A stretch of 64,000 nt of DNA from contig CAIXJC010000010.1 of NCBI GenBank assembly GCA_903919715.1, forward strand, positions 124,001 through 188,000. The letters are read 5' to 3'. This stretch comes from an uncultured bacterium. Its GTDB lineage: Bacteria; Planctomycetota; Phycisphaerae; Phycisphaerales; SM1A02. Numbering within the stretch: position 1 is the stretch's first letter; every line of letters begins with the position of its first letter. The notes beneath the pieces were generated by a model. The model searched no databases. It was not told the DNA's origin and saw only the letters and a list, made by a program, of their open reading frames with translations. Positions 27,762-36,800 of the stretch are shown one piece after another. The translations under genes were made by a program, and so were the position numbers.

Positions 27762-28592
27762 GTGCCAGCACCCCCCACCGCCAATGCCAAGGTTGCCATC
27801 AGCGAGATTTTTTCGGACGATGATGTCATCGCACTGAACAAGGTCGCAGGGATGGTCACACAGCCTGGGATTGGTCACCTCAGCGACAGTCTGATGAACG
27901 GACTCTTTGCTCGAGAGCGAATAGCACTGACTCGACTTGGTACCGAGCGAGATTACGGACTGCTGCACCGATTGGACCGAGAGACTTCAGGAGTGATACT
28001 GGTTGCACGAACAGCAGATGCGTATGACAACATTCGCAGACAATTCGAAGCGCGCACAATTGAAAAGACATACCTCGCAATCGTTCGAGGAAGATTGCCA
28101 TCGGTCGATGGATGTTGCAGGCAATCGCTGAGCGAAGTACGCCGCGGCGATATGAAGATCAGCGTTCCTTCGCCGCGCGGCGAGACCGCGGTCACACATT
28201 GGCGCGTCCTTGCATCGTCGAAAGAGATGGCGTTGGTCGCATGTGCAATCGAAACTGGAAAACTCCATCAAATTCGTTCGCACATGGCGTATCTCGGCGC
28301 TCCAGTTGAAGGAGATCGGGTTTATCGTTCGCTCCTGCCTCCAAACACAAGCGCACCACCAGCCAATCAACGACATCTCCCACCATCATTGCGGCTGCAC
28401 GCATGGCGAATTGCATTTGCGCATCCGCAGGGTGAAAAACGAATTGAAATCGAAGCGCCAATCCCTGCAAACATGTTGGAATTGATTGCGCAATGTCTCT
28501 CGAGCAAAGGCTTGCCATCAACCCAGTCCATGCAGCGAATCACTGGCCAAGTTCAAGGATCGAACTGGTGGGTTAAAGCAAAGGCGAAATGA
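27762..28592 (+). CDS. RluA-family pseudouridine synthase
   Basis: About 276 residues. The catalytic motif HRLDRETSGVILVA contains the active-site Asp; further family blocks are EKTYLAIVRG, ETGKLHQIRSHMAYLG and SLRLHAWRIAFAHP. It isomerises uridines in rRNA or tRNA; the target site is unknown. There is no S4 domain at the N-terminus. The GTG at 27762 puts the protein just before the conserved core; ATG at 27720 would add 14 residues, and which is used is unclear. Confidence 0.85.
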   Translation: MPAPPTANAKVAISEIFSDDDVIALNKVAGMVTQPGIGHLSDSLMNGLFARERIALTRLGTERDYGLLHRLDRETSGVILVARTADAYDNIRRQFEARTIEKTYLAIVRGRLPSVDGCCRQSLSEVRRGDMKISVPSPRGETAVTHWRVLASSKEMALVACAIETGKLHQIRSHMAYLGAPVEGDRVYRSLLPPNTSAPPANQRHLPPSLRLHAWRIAFAHPQGEKRIEIEAPIPANMLELIAQCLSSKGLPSTQSMQRITGQVQGSNWWVKAKAK

Positions 28593-28625
28593 TTGAGGCA
28601 ACTCCACGCTTTGTTTCTTCACTCG

Positions 28626-30266
28626 TTATGGCGCAACACAACTGAACGCTTGGTGGGTGACGATGGGGACATAGCCGACCTCCATCCCCTTTGGTGGCGT
28701 CACAAGTAAGTTCGCATCGAACGAGACGAGGGCCGCTGTGTGACGAGGTGGTGCGAGATATTCGCCGTCGATTGGCCATTCGCGATGCATGCGCTCGATC
28801 AGCGATTGAAGCTCTGCCCGCTGAGCAGCACTCCATGCGCACTGTTGGAAGACCGGCTGATCGATAAACCGATACCACGAGTATGTCACGATGGAACCGT
28901 CGACGAGTTTCGCTGTGAACGGCCCTGCACTGGGTCCTGGCTTCGCCCATGCGCCTGCGAGTGGTTCTGCGCTATATGGTTCTGGCGATGCACTGGGCTT
29001 GGGAAATTGCCGTGTGCGAAGCCCAAGTGACTCTGGGACTGTCGATGCGTCAACGGCGATGCGAACTTGACCTTCGTCACGAAAATACGCAGGGAACCGA
29101 CCAACTCCGTCGGTCTGCTTCACCTTCCACTGCAAGCCGAAGGAGTTGTCGTCAAAGATGCTTGGCGTGACGATTTCTTGAATACCCGCAATCGGCTTTT
29201 CATCCTGCGAATAACTCACTTGCCCAGTCGCCATCTTTGGGTAGACCGTGCCTGCAACACTGAAACGACCACTTGGCGCCCCGCCACCCTTGCGCCATGC
29301 GAGTACAGAATCGTAAAGAGCGGCCTTGGAATAGAGAGCGACATCACGAACGAGCGTGGTTCGGCCTGACGCATCCACAGGAAAACTCAGTTGTGGAATG
29401 CGTGTCCAAACAACACCCTTCTCATCAATCGCAGTGAATTCGGGAACAGTGTTGATCTCCATCGATCCGTCGATACGTCCCAACGAGGCACGCGCATCAA
29501 GCCCGCGTCCGATGTCGATTGGATAATCGTGCGAAATACGACTCCAACACTCGGGCAGGTAATACGCAAGCGGCCCCTTGAAATTGCGTGCATTGAGAAA
29601 GAGCGTCCAGCTCAAGGCCCCGGTTGGTTGCGGATCTGGACGTGGATCAGTGAGCGGCAGTGCCATGTATGCATAGCCCAAGAGCTCGCCTGCAGGCGCA
29701 CCGCTGAAGGGAAGCCCATCTGGCGGAATCAACAAACGGTTGCTGATCTGCGCGATGCCGAGTTGACTGTCCGGGAGCGGTCGGGTGCTATAAAAAAAAG
29801 ACCACCCTGGCGATGCGACTTCATTCGAGTAGCAATCGGGCGTTGCGTTCATACTGAACTTGGGTGGACCGTAATGAAAACGATTTCCAGCCCAGTATCC
29901 CAGCCCCCCTTCGAGGGTTTGAAAAACCGAGCCGTACGTTGGACCACGCTCGGGCCAATGATCTCGTGGCATCGTGCCAACGGGGCAAAGCGGTTCCGTG
30001 CGATTGTCTGAATTATTTGGAACAATCCACGTTGATGGAAGCCCGATCTGGAAACCTGCGATGGGTTGTTCAACAAGTCGCCAGACTGCTGAATAGAAAC
30101 CAGCGCCATATCGAAACTCTTCTGGCGTAGGTTCGGCGTGACTGGCGATGTATCCGTGCAGGCCTGACCCTGGATGATCGAGGTTTCCAGATCCTGCGAG
30201 GAGGATTGGGGCGATCAAGCCCGCTAAAGCGGTCATGGGATAGAAAGTTGCGAGAGTGCGGATCAT
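28626..30266 (-). CDS. Exported protein of unknown function, 546 residues
   Basis: The N-terminus (MIRTLATFYPMTALAGLIAP, then ILLAGSG) looks like a signal peptide. The mature part is rich in aromatic residues, Pro and Gly, in the manner of secreted beta-rich proteins, with motifs such as ALYDSVLAWRKGGG, GWSFFYSTRPLPDS and NALSW-like LSWTLFLNARNFKGPLAYYL. I recognise no family. It has few Cys and no membrane anchor beyond the signal. It stands alone between the convergent RluA-family gene and the terminator of the PEP-CTERM-like gene. Confidence 0.75.
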   Translation of the reverse strand: MIRTLATFYPMTALAGLIAPILLAGSGNLDHPGSGLHGYIASHAEPTPEEFRYGAGFYSAVWRLVEQPIAGFQIGLPSTWIVPNNSDNRTEPLCPVGTMPRDHWPERGPTYGSVFQTLEGGLGYWAGNRFHYGPPKFSMNATPDCYSNEVASPGWSFFYSTRPLPDSQLGIAQISNRLLIPPDGLPFSGAPAGELLGYAYMALPLTDPRPDPQPTGALSWTLFLNARNFKGPLAYYLPECWSRISHDYPIDIGRGLDARASLGRIDGSMEINTVPEFTAIDEKGVVWTRIPQLSFPVDASGRTTLVRDVALYSKAALYDSVLAWRKGGGAPSGRFSVAGTVYPKMATGQVSYSQDEKPIAGIQEIVTPSIFDDNSFGLQWKVKQTDGVGRFPAYFRDEGQVRIAVDASTVPESLGLRTRQFPKPSASPEPYSAEPLAGAWAKPGPSAGPFTAKLVDGSIVTYSWYRFIDQPVFQQCAWSAAQRAELQSLIERMHREWPIDGEYLAPPRHTAALVSFDANLLVTPPKGMEVGYVPIVTHQAFSCVAP

Positions 30267-30328
30267 TTTCCCTTCTTCAACTTCCAGCAGGAGATATCAG
30301 CATGCGCACATCGAGGCTGATTGTATAG

Positions 30329-30355
30329 AAAAACACCCCGTCTTTCGACGGGGTG
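30329..30355 (-). terminator. Intrinsic terminator after the PEP-CTERM-like gene
   Basis: CACCCCGUC, loop GAAA, GACGGGGUG on the minus strand, followed by five U. It lies 37 bases beyond the stop of the PEP-CTERM-like gene. Confidence 0.85.
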
Positions 30356-30391
30356 CCTGTTCATGCTTGATAGTGTCAGATCAGAACCGAC

Positions 30392-31267
30392 TCAGCGTCG
30401 ACGACGTCCAACGAGTCCTGCGAGACCGAGGAGAGCGATCGCTCCTGGGGCTGGCGTGGTGTAGGCGTTGATGTTGTCATAGAAGCCAAGGGTCGTGCCC
30501 TGAGCCGCAGTGCCAGAGTTGACCGAACCGATCAGGTCATACTCGTCAGCGAGAGTTCCCGCAGCTGCGCCGTCGACGAAGAACGATGTGAAGTTTACGC
30601 CGCCGTCGCTCGAGAAACCAGCCGTTGTACGACCAGTAGTCGAATCAAACGTGTACTGAAATGTGTACCACGTGTTTCGCGCAAGGATGCCCGAAGTACC
30701 GGTGCTGAAAGAGTAGTTGCCGATCGTTCCAGCATTGTTGTAGTTGCTGAGCAGGTAGAACTGACCAGTACTATTCTGCATCGTGATACCAGCGAGGATC
30801 TTGGTACCAGTCGCGTCATAAAGATAGTTTCCATAGCGGTTGGTGCTGGTCGTGCTGCCGCCGTCCATGTAGAAGTCATAATTCATCGTGAAGATGTTGT
30901 TTCCAACGGGATTCGACGCCATTGCGTTGTGGACATCATCGTTAAACGCGAAGCGCGTTACGTTGTTCCCAGTAGCGGTGGTGCCAGCCTGCATCTGGAG
31001 GACCTGGCCGCCGTTGTGCGCAACGGTTCCGTTGCTGTTCGCAGCATTGGGGTCGGCAACGATCTGATAGTTGGCAGCACCCGTTCCAGCTTGGGTGGAA
31101 GAGTTAAAGATGTACCAACCACCCTGGCCAGCGGCGACGCCAGTGGTGTCGGTAGCGAGATTTCCGAGGTTGAGGTTGTTAAAGTTTTGTTGCGACATAA
31201 CCACATCTGCGTTGGCAGTTACGGCAACAACAAGGGAGAGGGAAGCAAATACAAATACAGGTCGCAT
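30392..31267 (-). CDS. Secreted protein with PEP-CTERM-like sorting tail
   Basis: A 291-residue exported protein: signal peptide (MRPVFVFASLSLVVAVTANA), a Gly/Asn/Thr-rich beta-sandwich-like body, and a C-terminal tail PAPGAIALLGLAGLVGRRRR, that is a Pro-Gly motif, a hydrophobic helix and four Arg. This is the planctomycete variety of the PEP-CTERM signal handled by exosortase-type enzymes. ATG at 31267 has AGGAG eight bases upstream, which decides the start over a longer in-frame one at 31303. The body may bind carbohydrate, but this is not shown. No exosortase gene is in the window. Confidence 0.85.
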   Translation of the reverse strand: MRPVFVFASLSLVVAVTANADVVMSQQNFNNLNLGNLATDTTGVAAGQGGWYIFNSSTQAGTGAANYQIVADPNAANSNGTVAHNGGQVLQMQAGTTATGNNVTRFAFNDDVHNAMASNPVGNNIFTMNYDFYMDGGSTTSTNRYGNYLYDATGTKILAGITMQNSTGQFYLLSNYNNAGTIGNYSFSTGTSGILARNTWYTFQYTFDSTTGRTTAGFSSDGGVNFTSFFVDGAAAGTLADEYDLIGSVNSGTAAQGTTLGFYDNINAYTTPAPGAIALLGLAGLVGRRRR

Positions 31268-31654
31268 AATTAAACTCCTAAAGGTAAAGGGACTAAAAAA
31301 CAAGGAACAGGGAAATGAAGGACTAAAGTTAAGTAAGGACTAAGTAAGGACAGGGCAGGGAACGAACACCCAGTGCTTTCGCACCGCCCATTTCAACTCA
31401 CTACAAAGTGAAACTACTCCGCAGATTTCGCTTTGCAAATTAAATGGGTAAAATTCTAAAAAAACCCAATGCTGTCCGAATTGCCCAGGGCAATGTCTCT
31501 CTCGCTGCCGAATTTGCAAAAGTCTCTTTTTTGGCGCCAAAAGCCACTTTTGTGCGCAAGGACAGAGTGGACAGAGCGTGCGCTCGCGTTTCGAGCCGTG
31601 TCGTTACTCTCGACGAGGACCCCTTCTTTGTCTTGCAAGCTTCTTACAAGCTTC
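31268..31654. other. 387-base intergenic region, leader of the PEP-CTERM-like gene
   Basis: No convincing gene. Near the PEP-CTERM-like start the minus-strand sequence is pyrimidine-rich with repeated TCCTTACTTA-type words (see the repeat at 31330-31351). The rest contains a short inverted TTTTTTGGCGCCAAAAG element at about 31525 and AT-rich stretches that may hold the promoter, which I cannot place. Confidence 0.6.
31330..31351. repeat. 11-bp tandem repeat in leader region
   Basis: TAAGTAAGGAC twice, head to tail, with related GGACTAAA words to the left. On the minus strand this is GTCCTTACTTA repeated in the probable 5' leader of the PEP-CTERM-like gene. Confidence 0.65.
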
Positions 31655-31657
31655 TTA
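31636..31657. repeat. 11-bp tandem repeat reaching the stop codon of the isocitrate dehydrogenase gene
   Basis: CAAGCTTCTTA twice, head to tail. The right copy ends exactly at the TAA stop (31655-31657, minus strand) of the dehydrogenase gene and a partial third copy (CAAGC) lies inside the coding end, so it looks like slippage duplication downstream of the gene. Confidence 0.6.
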
Positions 31658-32677
31658 CAAGCGATCGATCACAGCTTTGGTGAACTCTTTCGTGTTGAGC
31701 GTGCCACCTAAGTCGCGAGTCTTGCATCCTTCAATCAAGGCACGGTCGTAGGCAGTTCGAATGCGAGTGGCAGTCGCTGCGAGCGCTGTATCCGCATGTT
31801 TCTCCGAAATATAATTCAACATCATCACGGCGCTCATGGTGATTGCGAGCGGGTTGGCGACTCCTTTTCCTGCGATATCTGGCGCACTTCCGTGGACAGC
31901 TTCGAAGATTGCGCAGTGCTCGCCGAGGTTCGCCCCAGGGACGACACCGAGTCCGCCAACAAGACCAGCGCATAAATCACTAATCACGTCGCCGTACAAA
32001 TTTTCCATCAACAACACATCAAATCGCGTCGGGTCTTGTACGAGGCGCATGCATGCCGCATCGATGATGAGTTCTTCGTATTCGATCGATTGGAATTTAC
32101 TTTCATGCACTTCACGAGCGCACTTGATGAACATTCCGTCGGACAGCTTCATGATGTTCGCCTTGTGGAAAACAGAGACTTTCTTGCGATTTCGGTGGAC
32201 GGCATAGCGGAATGCGAAATCCGCGATCCGAAGACATGCAAGACGAGTTGCGACCTTCAGACTTGTCACGACGCCCGCCGTAATTTCGTTTTCGATTCCT
32301 GCATACAGCCCTTCCGTATTTTCACGGACAACCACAAGGTCCACATTCTCAAAGCGCGTCTTCACGCCATTGAGCGAACGGACCGGACGAACGGCGCCGT
32401 ATAAATCGAGGGTCTTTCGCATCGCAACATTGACCGAAGAAAATCCGCCACCAACTGGTGTGGTGCAGGGACCCTTGAGGGCAACTCCATGTTTGCGTAT
32501 TGCCTCGATCGTCGCAGTCGGCAGAAGGTCCTTCCCCCCCGCTTCGAGTGCTGCAACTCCTGCCAAGCACTCGACCCAATCGATGGGCGCCTTCGCTGCA
32601 TCGAGAATTTCGCATGCAGCGCGAGCAACCTCGGGACCAATTCCGTCACCCGGAACGAGAACAGCAGTGTATTTCAT
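31655..32677 (-). CDS. icd: NAD-type isocitrate dehydrogenase (isocitrate/isopropylmalate dehydrogenase family)
   Basis: A 340-residue beta-decarboxylating dehydrogenase. It has VPGDGIGPEV at the start, the substrate loop TTPVGGGFSSVNVAMRK, which is that of NAD-isocitrate dehydrogenase rather than LeuB, VVRENTEGLYAG, KANIMKLSDG, and the Asp-rich metal site in MENLYGDVISDLCAGLVGG, plus FEAVHGSAPDIAGKG. It should convert isocitrate to 2-oxoglutarate in the TCA cycle. Homoisocitrate dehydrogenase is the main alternative. It is monocistronic. Confidence 0.85.
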   Translation of the reverse strand: MKYTAVLVPGDGIGPEVARAACEILDAAKAPIDWVECLAGVAALEAGGKDLLPTATIEAIRKHGVALKGPCTTPVGGGFSSVNVAMRKTLDLYGAVRPVRSLNGVKTRFENVDLVVVRENTEGLYAGIENEITAGVVTSLKVATRLACLRIADFAFRYAVHRNRKKVSVFHKANIMKLSDGMFIKCAREVHESKFQSIEYEELIIDAACMRLVQDPTRFDVLLMENLYGDVISDLCAGLVGGLGVVPGANLGEHCAIFEAVHGSAPDIAGKGVANPLAITMSAVMMLNYISEKHADTALAATATRIRTAYDRALIEGCKTRDLGGTLNTKEFTKAVIDRL

Positions 32678-32800
32678 TGGACGCAGACGATAGCACGCTC
32701 TTGGTGCTCAAGCATTCCACGTTCGATGTGCAACACTGCGCCTGCATGTGTGCGAGATGGATTCTGGGTTGACTTCGGTTCATGGAGTACGACTGATCGA

Positions 32801-32834
32801 AAAAGGCTCCCACCGGCATCTGCCGACGGGAGCC
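32801..32834 (-). terminator. Intrinsic terminator of the secDF-lysM run
   Basis: GGCUCCC...CGGC, loop, GCCG...GGGAGCC on the minus strand followed by four to five U. It is 47 bases past the end of the LysM gene and is the only terminator in the whole minus-strand run starting at the Nudix gene. Confidence 0.85.
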
Positions 32835-32880
32835 TGGAGGTTCCAAACCGAATAAAGTGCTTCAGTTCAAGCGTTCAAAC

Positions 32881-33831
32881 TCAGCTCTGCTTGGCTGGAA
32901 TCGTCAACTTCATTCCAACTTTCAGCGCACTTGGATTATCACCAATAACGGACTTGTTGGCTTCATAGATCTTCTTCCAATTCGTACGATTGCCGTACGC
33001 CTTGTCGGAAATTGACGCAAGTGTTTCGCCTGATGCAACAACATGCTGGTCGGCAGCCGTGACGGTAGCCGAGGCCGACTTGGTTGCGTTTGCAACTTTC
33101 GTGGATACGCTGCCAGACTTTGCAGGCAGATTGATCTTCTGACCCACCTTCAGAGTTGATGCACTCAATCCCGGGTTGACTGCAACAATTTCCTTCCACT
33201 TACTGGTGTCTTTGAACCACTCGCCTGCAATCGCCGTCAGCGTGTCGCCTGATTCAACTGTATAGACCGTGTACGACGAAGTCTTGGCTGCCTTGGCAGT
33301 CGCAACCTTTTTCGCTGATTCAGTTTTTGCTGATTCAGTTTTTGAGGCTGTCGTTGTCGAGGCTGCAGTTTTTGAGGCTGCAGTTTTTGAGGCTGCAGTT
33401 TTTGAGGCTGAGTCTGGACTGTTCGTCAGGTGCAAATCGGCTGGGGTGGCATTGACCTCAATTGGAAATGCCGCACCACCAAGCGCGACTGGATTCTGGG
33501 TGGCAACCGTTGGCGTTCCAATCGGTCCGTGGGCTGATCCCGCGAAAGCTGGACCAGACATCGGTGGCAATCCGGCTGCATTTCCAGCGTGGGCTCCGGC
33601 TTCCGTTCCAGCAAGCGTTCCTCCAACAGGTGGAAGCCCAGCGCCAAATGCATCGCTGGTCTGACCGTCAACAGTTGGTGTGAGTGTGAGCGTTGGGCTC
33701 TCGCTGACCGTTGGGGTCGAATCTGAAATTGGTTCGGATGGCGCTGTTGGCGCCATAAAACCATAATAGATTCCTGCGAGAACGAATAAACCTACGACAG
33801 AAAAAACGACAATCTTAGCTCCGCGAGTCAT
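32881..33831 (-). CDS. Membrane-anchored protein with two LysM domains
   Basis: A 316-residue protein: membrane anchor (about 7-28, KIVVFSVVGLFVLAGIYYGF), a long Pro/Thr/Ala/Gly-rich linker containing ASKTA repeats (about 140-170), then LysM 1 (about 187-238, YTVESGDTLTAIAGEWF) and LysM 2 (about 261-314, HVVASGETLASISDKAYG). LysM modules bind peptidoglycan-type glycans, so it probably tethers the inner membrane to the wall. ATG at 33831 is decided by the strong GGAGGT seven bases upstream. It follows secDF by 49 bases. Confidence 0.88.
   Translation of the reverse strand: MTRGAKIVVFSVVGLFVLAGIYYGFMAPTAPSEPISDSTPTVSESPTLTLTPTVDGQTSDAFGAGLPPVGGTLAGTEAGAHAGNAAGLPPMSGPAFAGSAHGPIGTPTVATQNPVALGGAAFPIEVNATPADLHLTNSPDSASKTAASKTAASKTAASTTTASKTESAKTESAKKVATAKAAKTSSYTVYTVESGDTLTAIAGEWFKDTSKWKEIVAVNPGLSASTLKVGQKINLPAKSGSVSTKVANATKSASATVTAADQHVVASGETLASISDKAYGNRTNWKKIYEANKSVIGDNPSALKVGMKLTIPAKQS
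33314..33410. repeat. In-frame 15-bp tandem repeats inside the LysM gene
   Basis: GGCTGCAGTTTTTGA occurs three times perfectly (33361-33405) with a partial fourth, and GCTGATTCAGTTTTT occurs twice (33314-33343). Units are 15 bp, so copy number can change without frameshift; they encode ASKTA and TESAK repeats in the linker. Confidence 0.85.
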
Positions 33832-33880
33832 TGTTGGACCTCCATGTCCAGAATTTGAAAGAACCGTCCGTGAAAAGAAA

Positions 33881-36800
33881 CTATGCCGGAGTGGGGTTAA
33901 CGACCCCTCCGGAGCCTGCTGTGGCATGAGCAGAAACTGGATGATCTTGGCGTCGTGAATAAGTCAACGGCGCCGCAATCACAACTGAACTGACCGTACC
34001 AGCGAGCAGACCAACGATGAAAGTGAAGGCGAACGGCTGAATGGCCGGGCCTCCGTAGATATAGAGAACCATCGCACTCACGAGGGTGACGCCACCCGTC
34101 ATGATGGTTCGACTGAAAGTTTGATTGATGGCACTATTGACAGTTTTCCAAGAGGCGTACTGCAGTTTGCCCTTGTTTTCTCGGATGCGGTCGAGGATGA
34201 CGATGGTGTCGTTCAATGAGTATCCAATGATCGTCAAAAGACCTGCAATAACATTGAGATCTATTCGAAAACCTTGCATGAGGGTTACCTTGGCAAGTCC
34301 GGAGCCCTCGATGCGAAGGCTGAGTGCAAGTGCACCAAGACAAACCAAGACGTTGAACGCAACTGCGGTGATCGTTGCCATGGAGTAACGGAAGCTGGAG
34401 AAGCGCAACCAGATCCACAGAATCATCCCGACGAGACTGACGATGATCGCAACGATCGCACTCGCAGCAAGATTCGCTGCGACCACTGGCGAGAAACTAT
34501 TGACTTGATCTAGGCTCAATTTAGATGTAAATGCAGCCTGAATCAGTTGCCATTCTGGCTTCGCGACAACACGTTCCCATGTCGCGGCATCGACTTTGGT
34601 CAGAAGAGCAGCAGGCTCTGTCACCATCACGGCGACGGAAGTCCATCCCTTTGCAGGATTTGCCGCGTCCGCCAATTGAATCCCGACGACCTGAGTTGGC
34701 CGCGAGCTGATCGCCGAAAAGTCTGGCTGCTTGCGCATACGGGCGATTCGTGCCTCAGCATCCTCAACCGTCACTGGCGGCTGAAGATCCTTAAGAACGA
34801 CCGCAACTCCTCCGAGGAAATCACGAGAAGAATCCTTGATGTCGGGCTTGCCAATCGATGCGCCGATTGTGTCGGACGTGATCGCATGGGTGTAGATCGC
34901 CCCTTCTGGATCATCCGACCCCGTGAAACGAACTGGTTTGACGATATCAAGCGAATCCGAAAAGGCGCCAGCGACCGCAGCGACCAACGGTTCTGTGACC
35001 GTTTGGTCTGCTCGCAATTCAGCTGGATTGGAGACTTTGATCTGGAATCCAGTGGATCGACCGTCAGCTGTTGACTCTCCAACCGTCAAGATATTTGCCA
35101 ATCTCAACTCTTGAATGACTGGATCGGACGAGGTCTCGCCAATTTGGTGAACCTTGTTCTCGACATCCTCGCGACTGAGCAAGAGGCGACCTCCTGCGGA
35201 AGCAGCCTCGCCAGGAAGAGCCTTGCGCGTACCCATCGTCATCGTGACGCCGCCGCGGAACTCGGTTTCGAGCATCGCCCGACCCGATGTCCAACAGAGT
35301 GCGATGCATACGACAGCAACTGCAGAGGTCGCTCCCCAGCAGATCCAACGAATGCTCAGCCAATCGATACTTGGCCGGAGGAACTTCATCATTCCAGGCA
35401 GCACGGTTGGCAACATCGGCAGGCGCTTCATCCCGAACCAGTTGATCAGGATCGCATACATGATTCGAGTGCAGAACAATGCGGTGAAGAGTGTCGTGAG
35501 CACGCCGATCATCATCGTCAGCGCGAAACCCTTTACTTCGGTCGCCGCCAACTTGTACAGAACCACGGAGACGATCAAATGGGTGACGTTTCCGTCGAAA
35601 ATTGCGTTGAATGCTCGAGAGAATCCGAGGTCGAGAGCAACTTTCAGCGACTCTTTGTTGTCGACGAGTTCTTCACGGGTTCGTTCATAGATCAGCACAT
35701 TTGCATCGACAGCCATACCGATGACGAGTGCGATACCAGCGAGTCCTGGCAACGTAAATGTCCCATCAATACCCGCCATGATTCCAAAGATCATCGCCAC
35801 ATTGATAAACACGGCGACGTCGGCAACCAGACCAGCGCCGAAATAGTAGAGAGCCATGAGCAACGCTGTTGCAATCGCGGACACAGCGACTGCCCAGAGA
35901 CCTCGAGAAAGATTGTCTGCGCCGAGTGCTGGCCCCAGAATGCTGACCGACAAAGGCTCGGGCTGAAGCTTCGCTTCCAACTCGCCACCTTGCAACACGC
36001 GAACCAAATATTGGATTTCGTCATTGCTGAAGGATCCAGTGATCTGGCCGCTGCTGGAAATCTGACTCTGCAAATTCGGAGCAGAAAAGAGTTGCCCATC
36101 GAGGACGATTCCCATCGGGCGACTGATATTGGCTCCAGTCAACCGACCCATCAACTGACCACCCGAGTTGTCGAGTTGGAATGCGACTGCCGCACGACCA
36201 AGTTGATCTTGGGTTGGAAAGGCGCTCTTCATCGCCCACTGTCGTCCGCCAAGATGATCGAGGCTCATCGCTTCCGTGACATAGAGGAGTGCGTATGGAA
36301 CACCTTCATATTTCGCTCCGACCATGTCTCGGTTTCGCAAATAGCTTGCGGGATCGGCGAGCAAAGATTCGATGGCTGCTGGACTATCGCCCCACTGCTT
36401 CGGATCGTTGATTGGAAACCACTGTGCAACTGGAGAGTCGGTGCCCGCTGGTCCGCGCTCTGTGAGCTGCTTGCGCATCTCGTCTGGATTGACGCCTTCG
36501 GGACCCTTCGCACTGACCGCGATGTGGAACTCCAATACACCAGCACCACGAAGCAAGCGCTTGAGATCTTCTGGATCGTCGTAGCCGGTGACCTTGGATG
36601 CGTAGTTGAGATGCAGTTGCTCGAGACCTTCGATATCGGATGCGTAATCAGGCAACTGAATCTTGAGTTGATTCATTTCCAGTTCACGAGGACTCGCTGT
36701 TGTTTCGCGCGATCCATCGGAAGCAATCTTGACAGATCCCTTTTCATCCTTGGCGAATGGACGCACATTGGAGAGTCCGAAAGCACGCTTGAGTCTTGCC

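Noticed and set aside
33314-33410. Short repeats considered as a CRISPR array
   Set aside because: Units are 15 bp without spacers and lie in frame inside the LysM gene; no cas genes are present.
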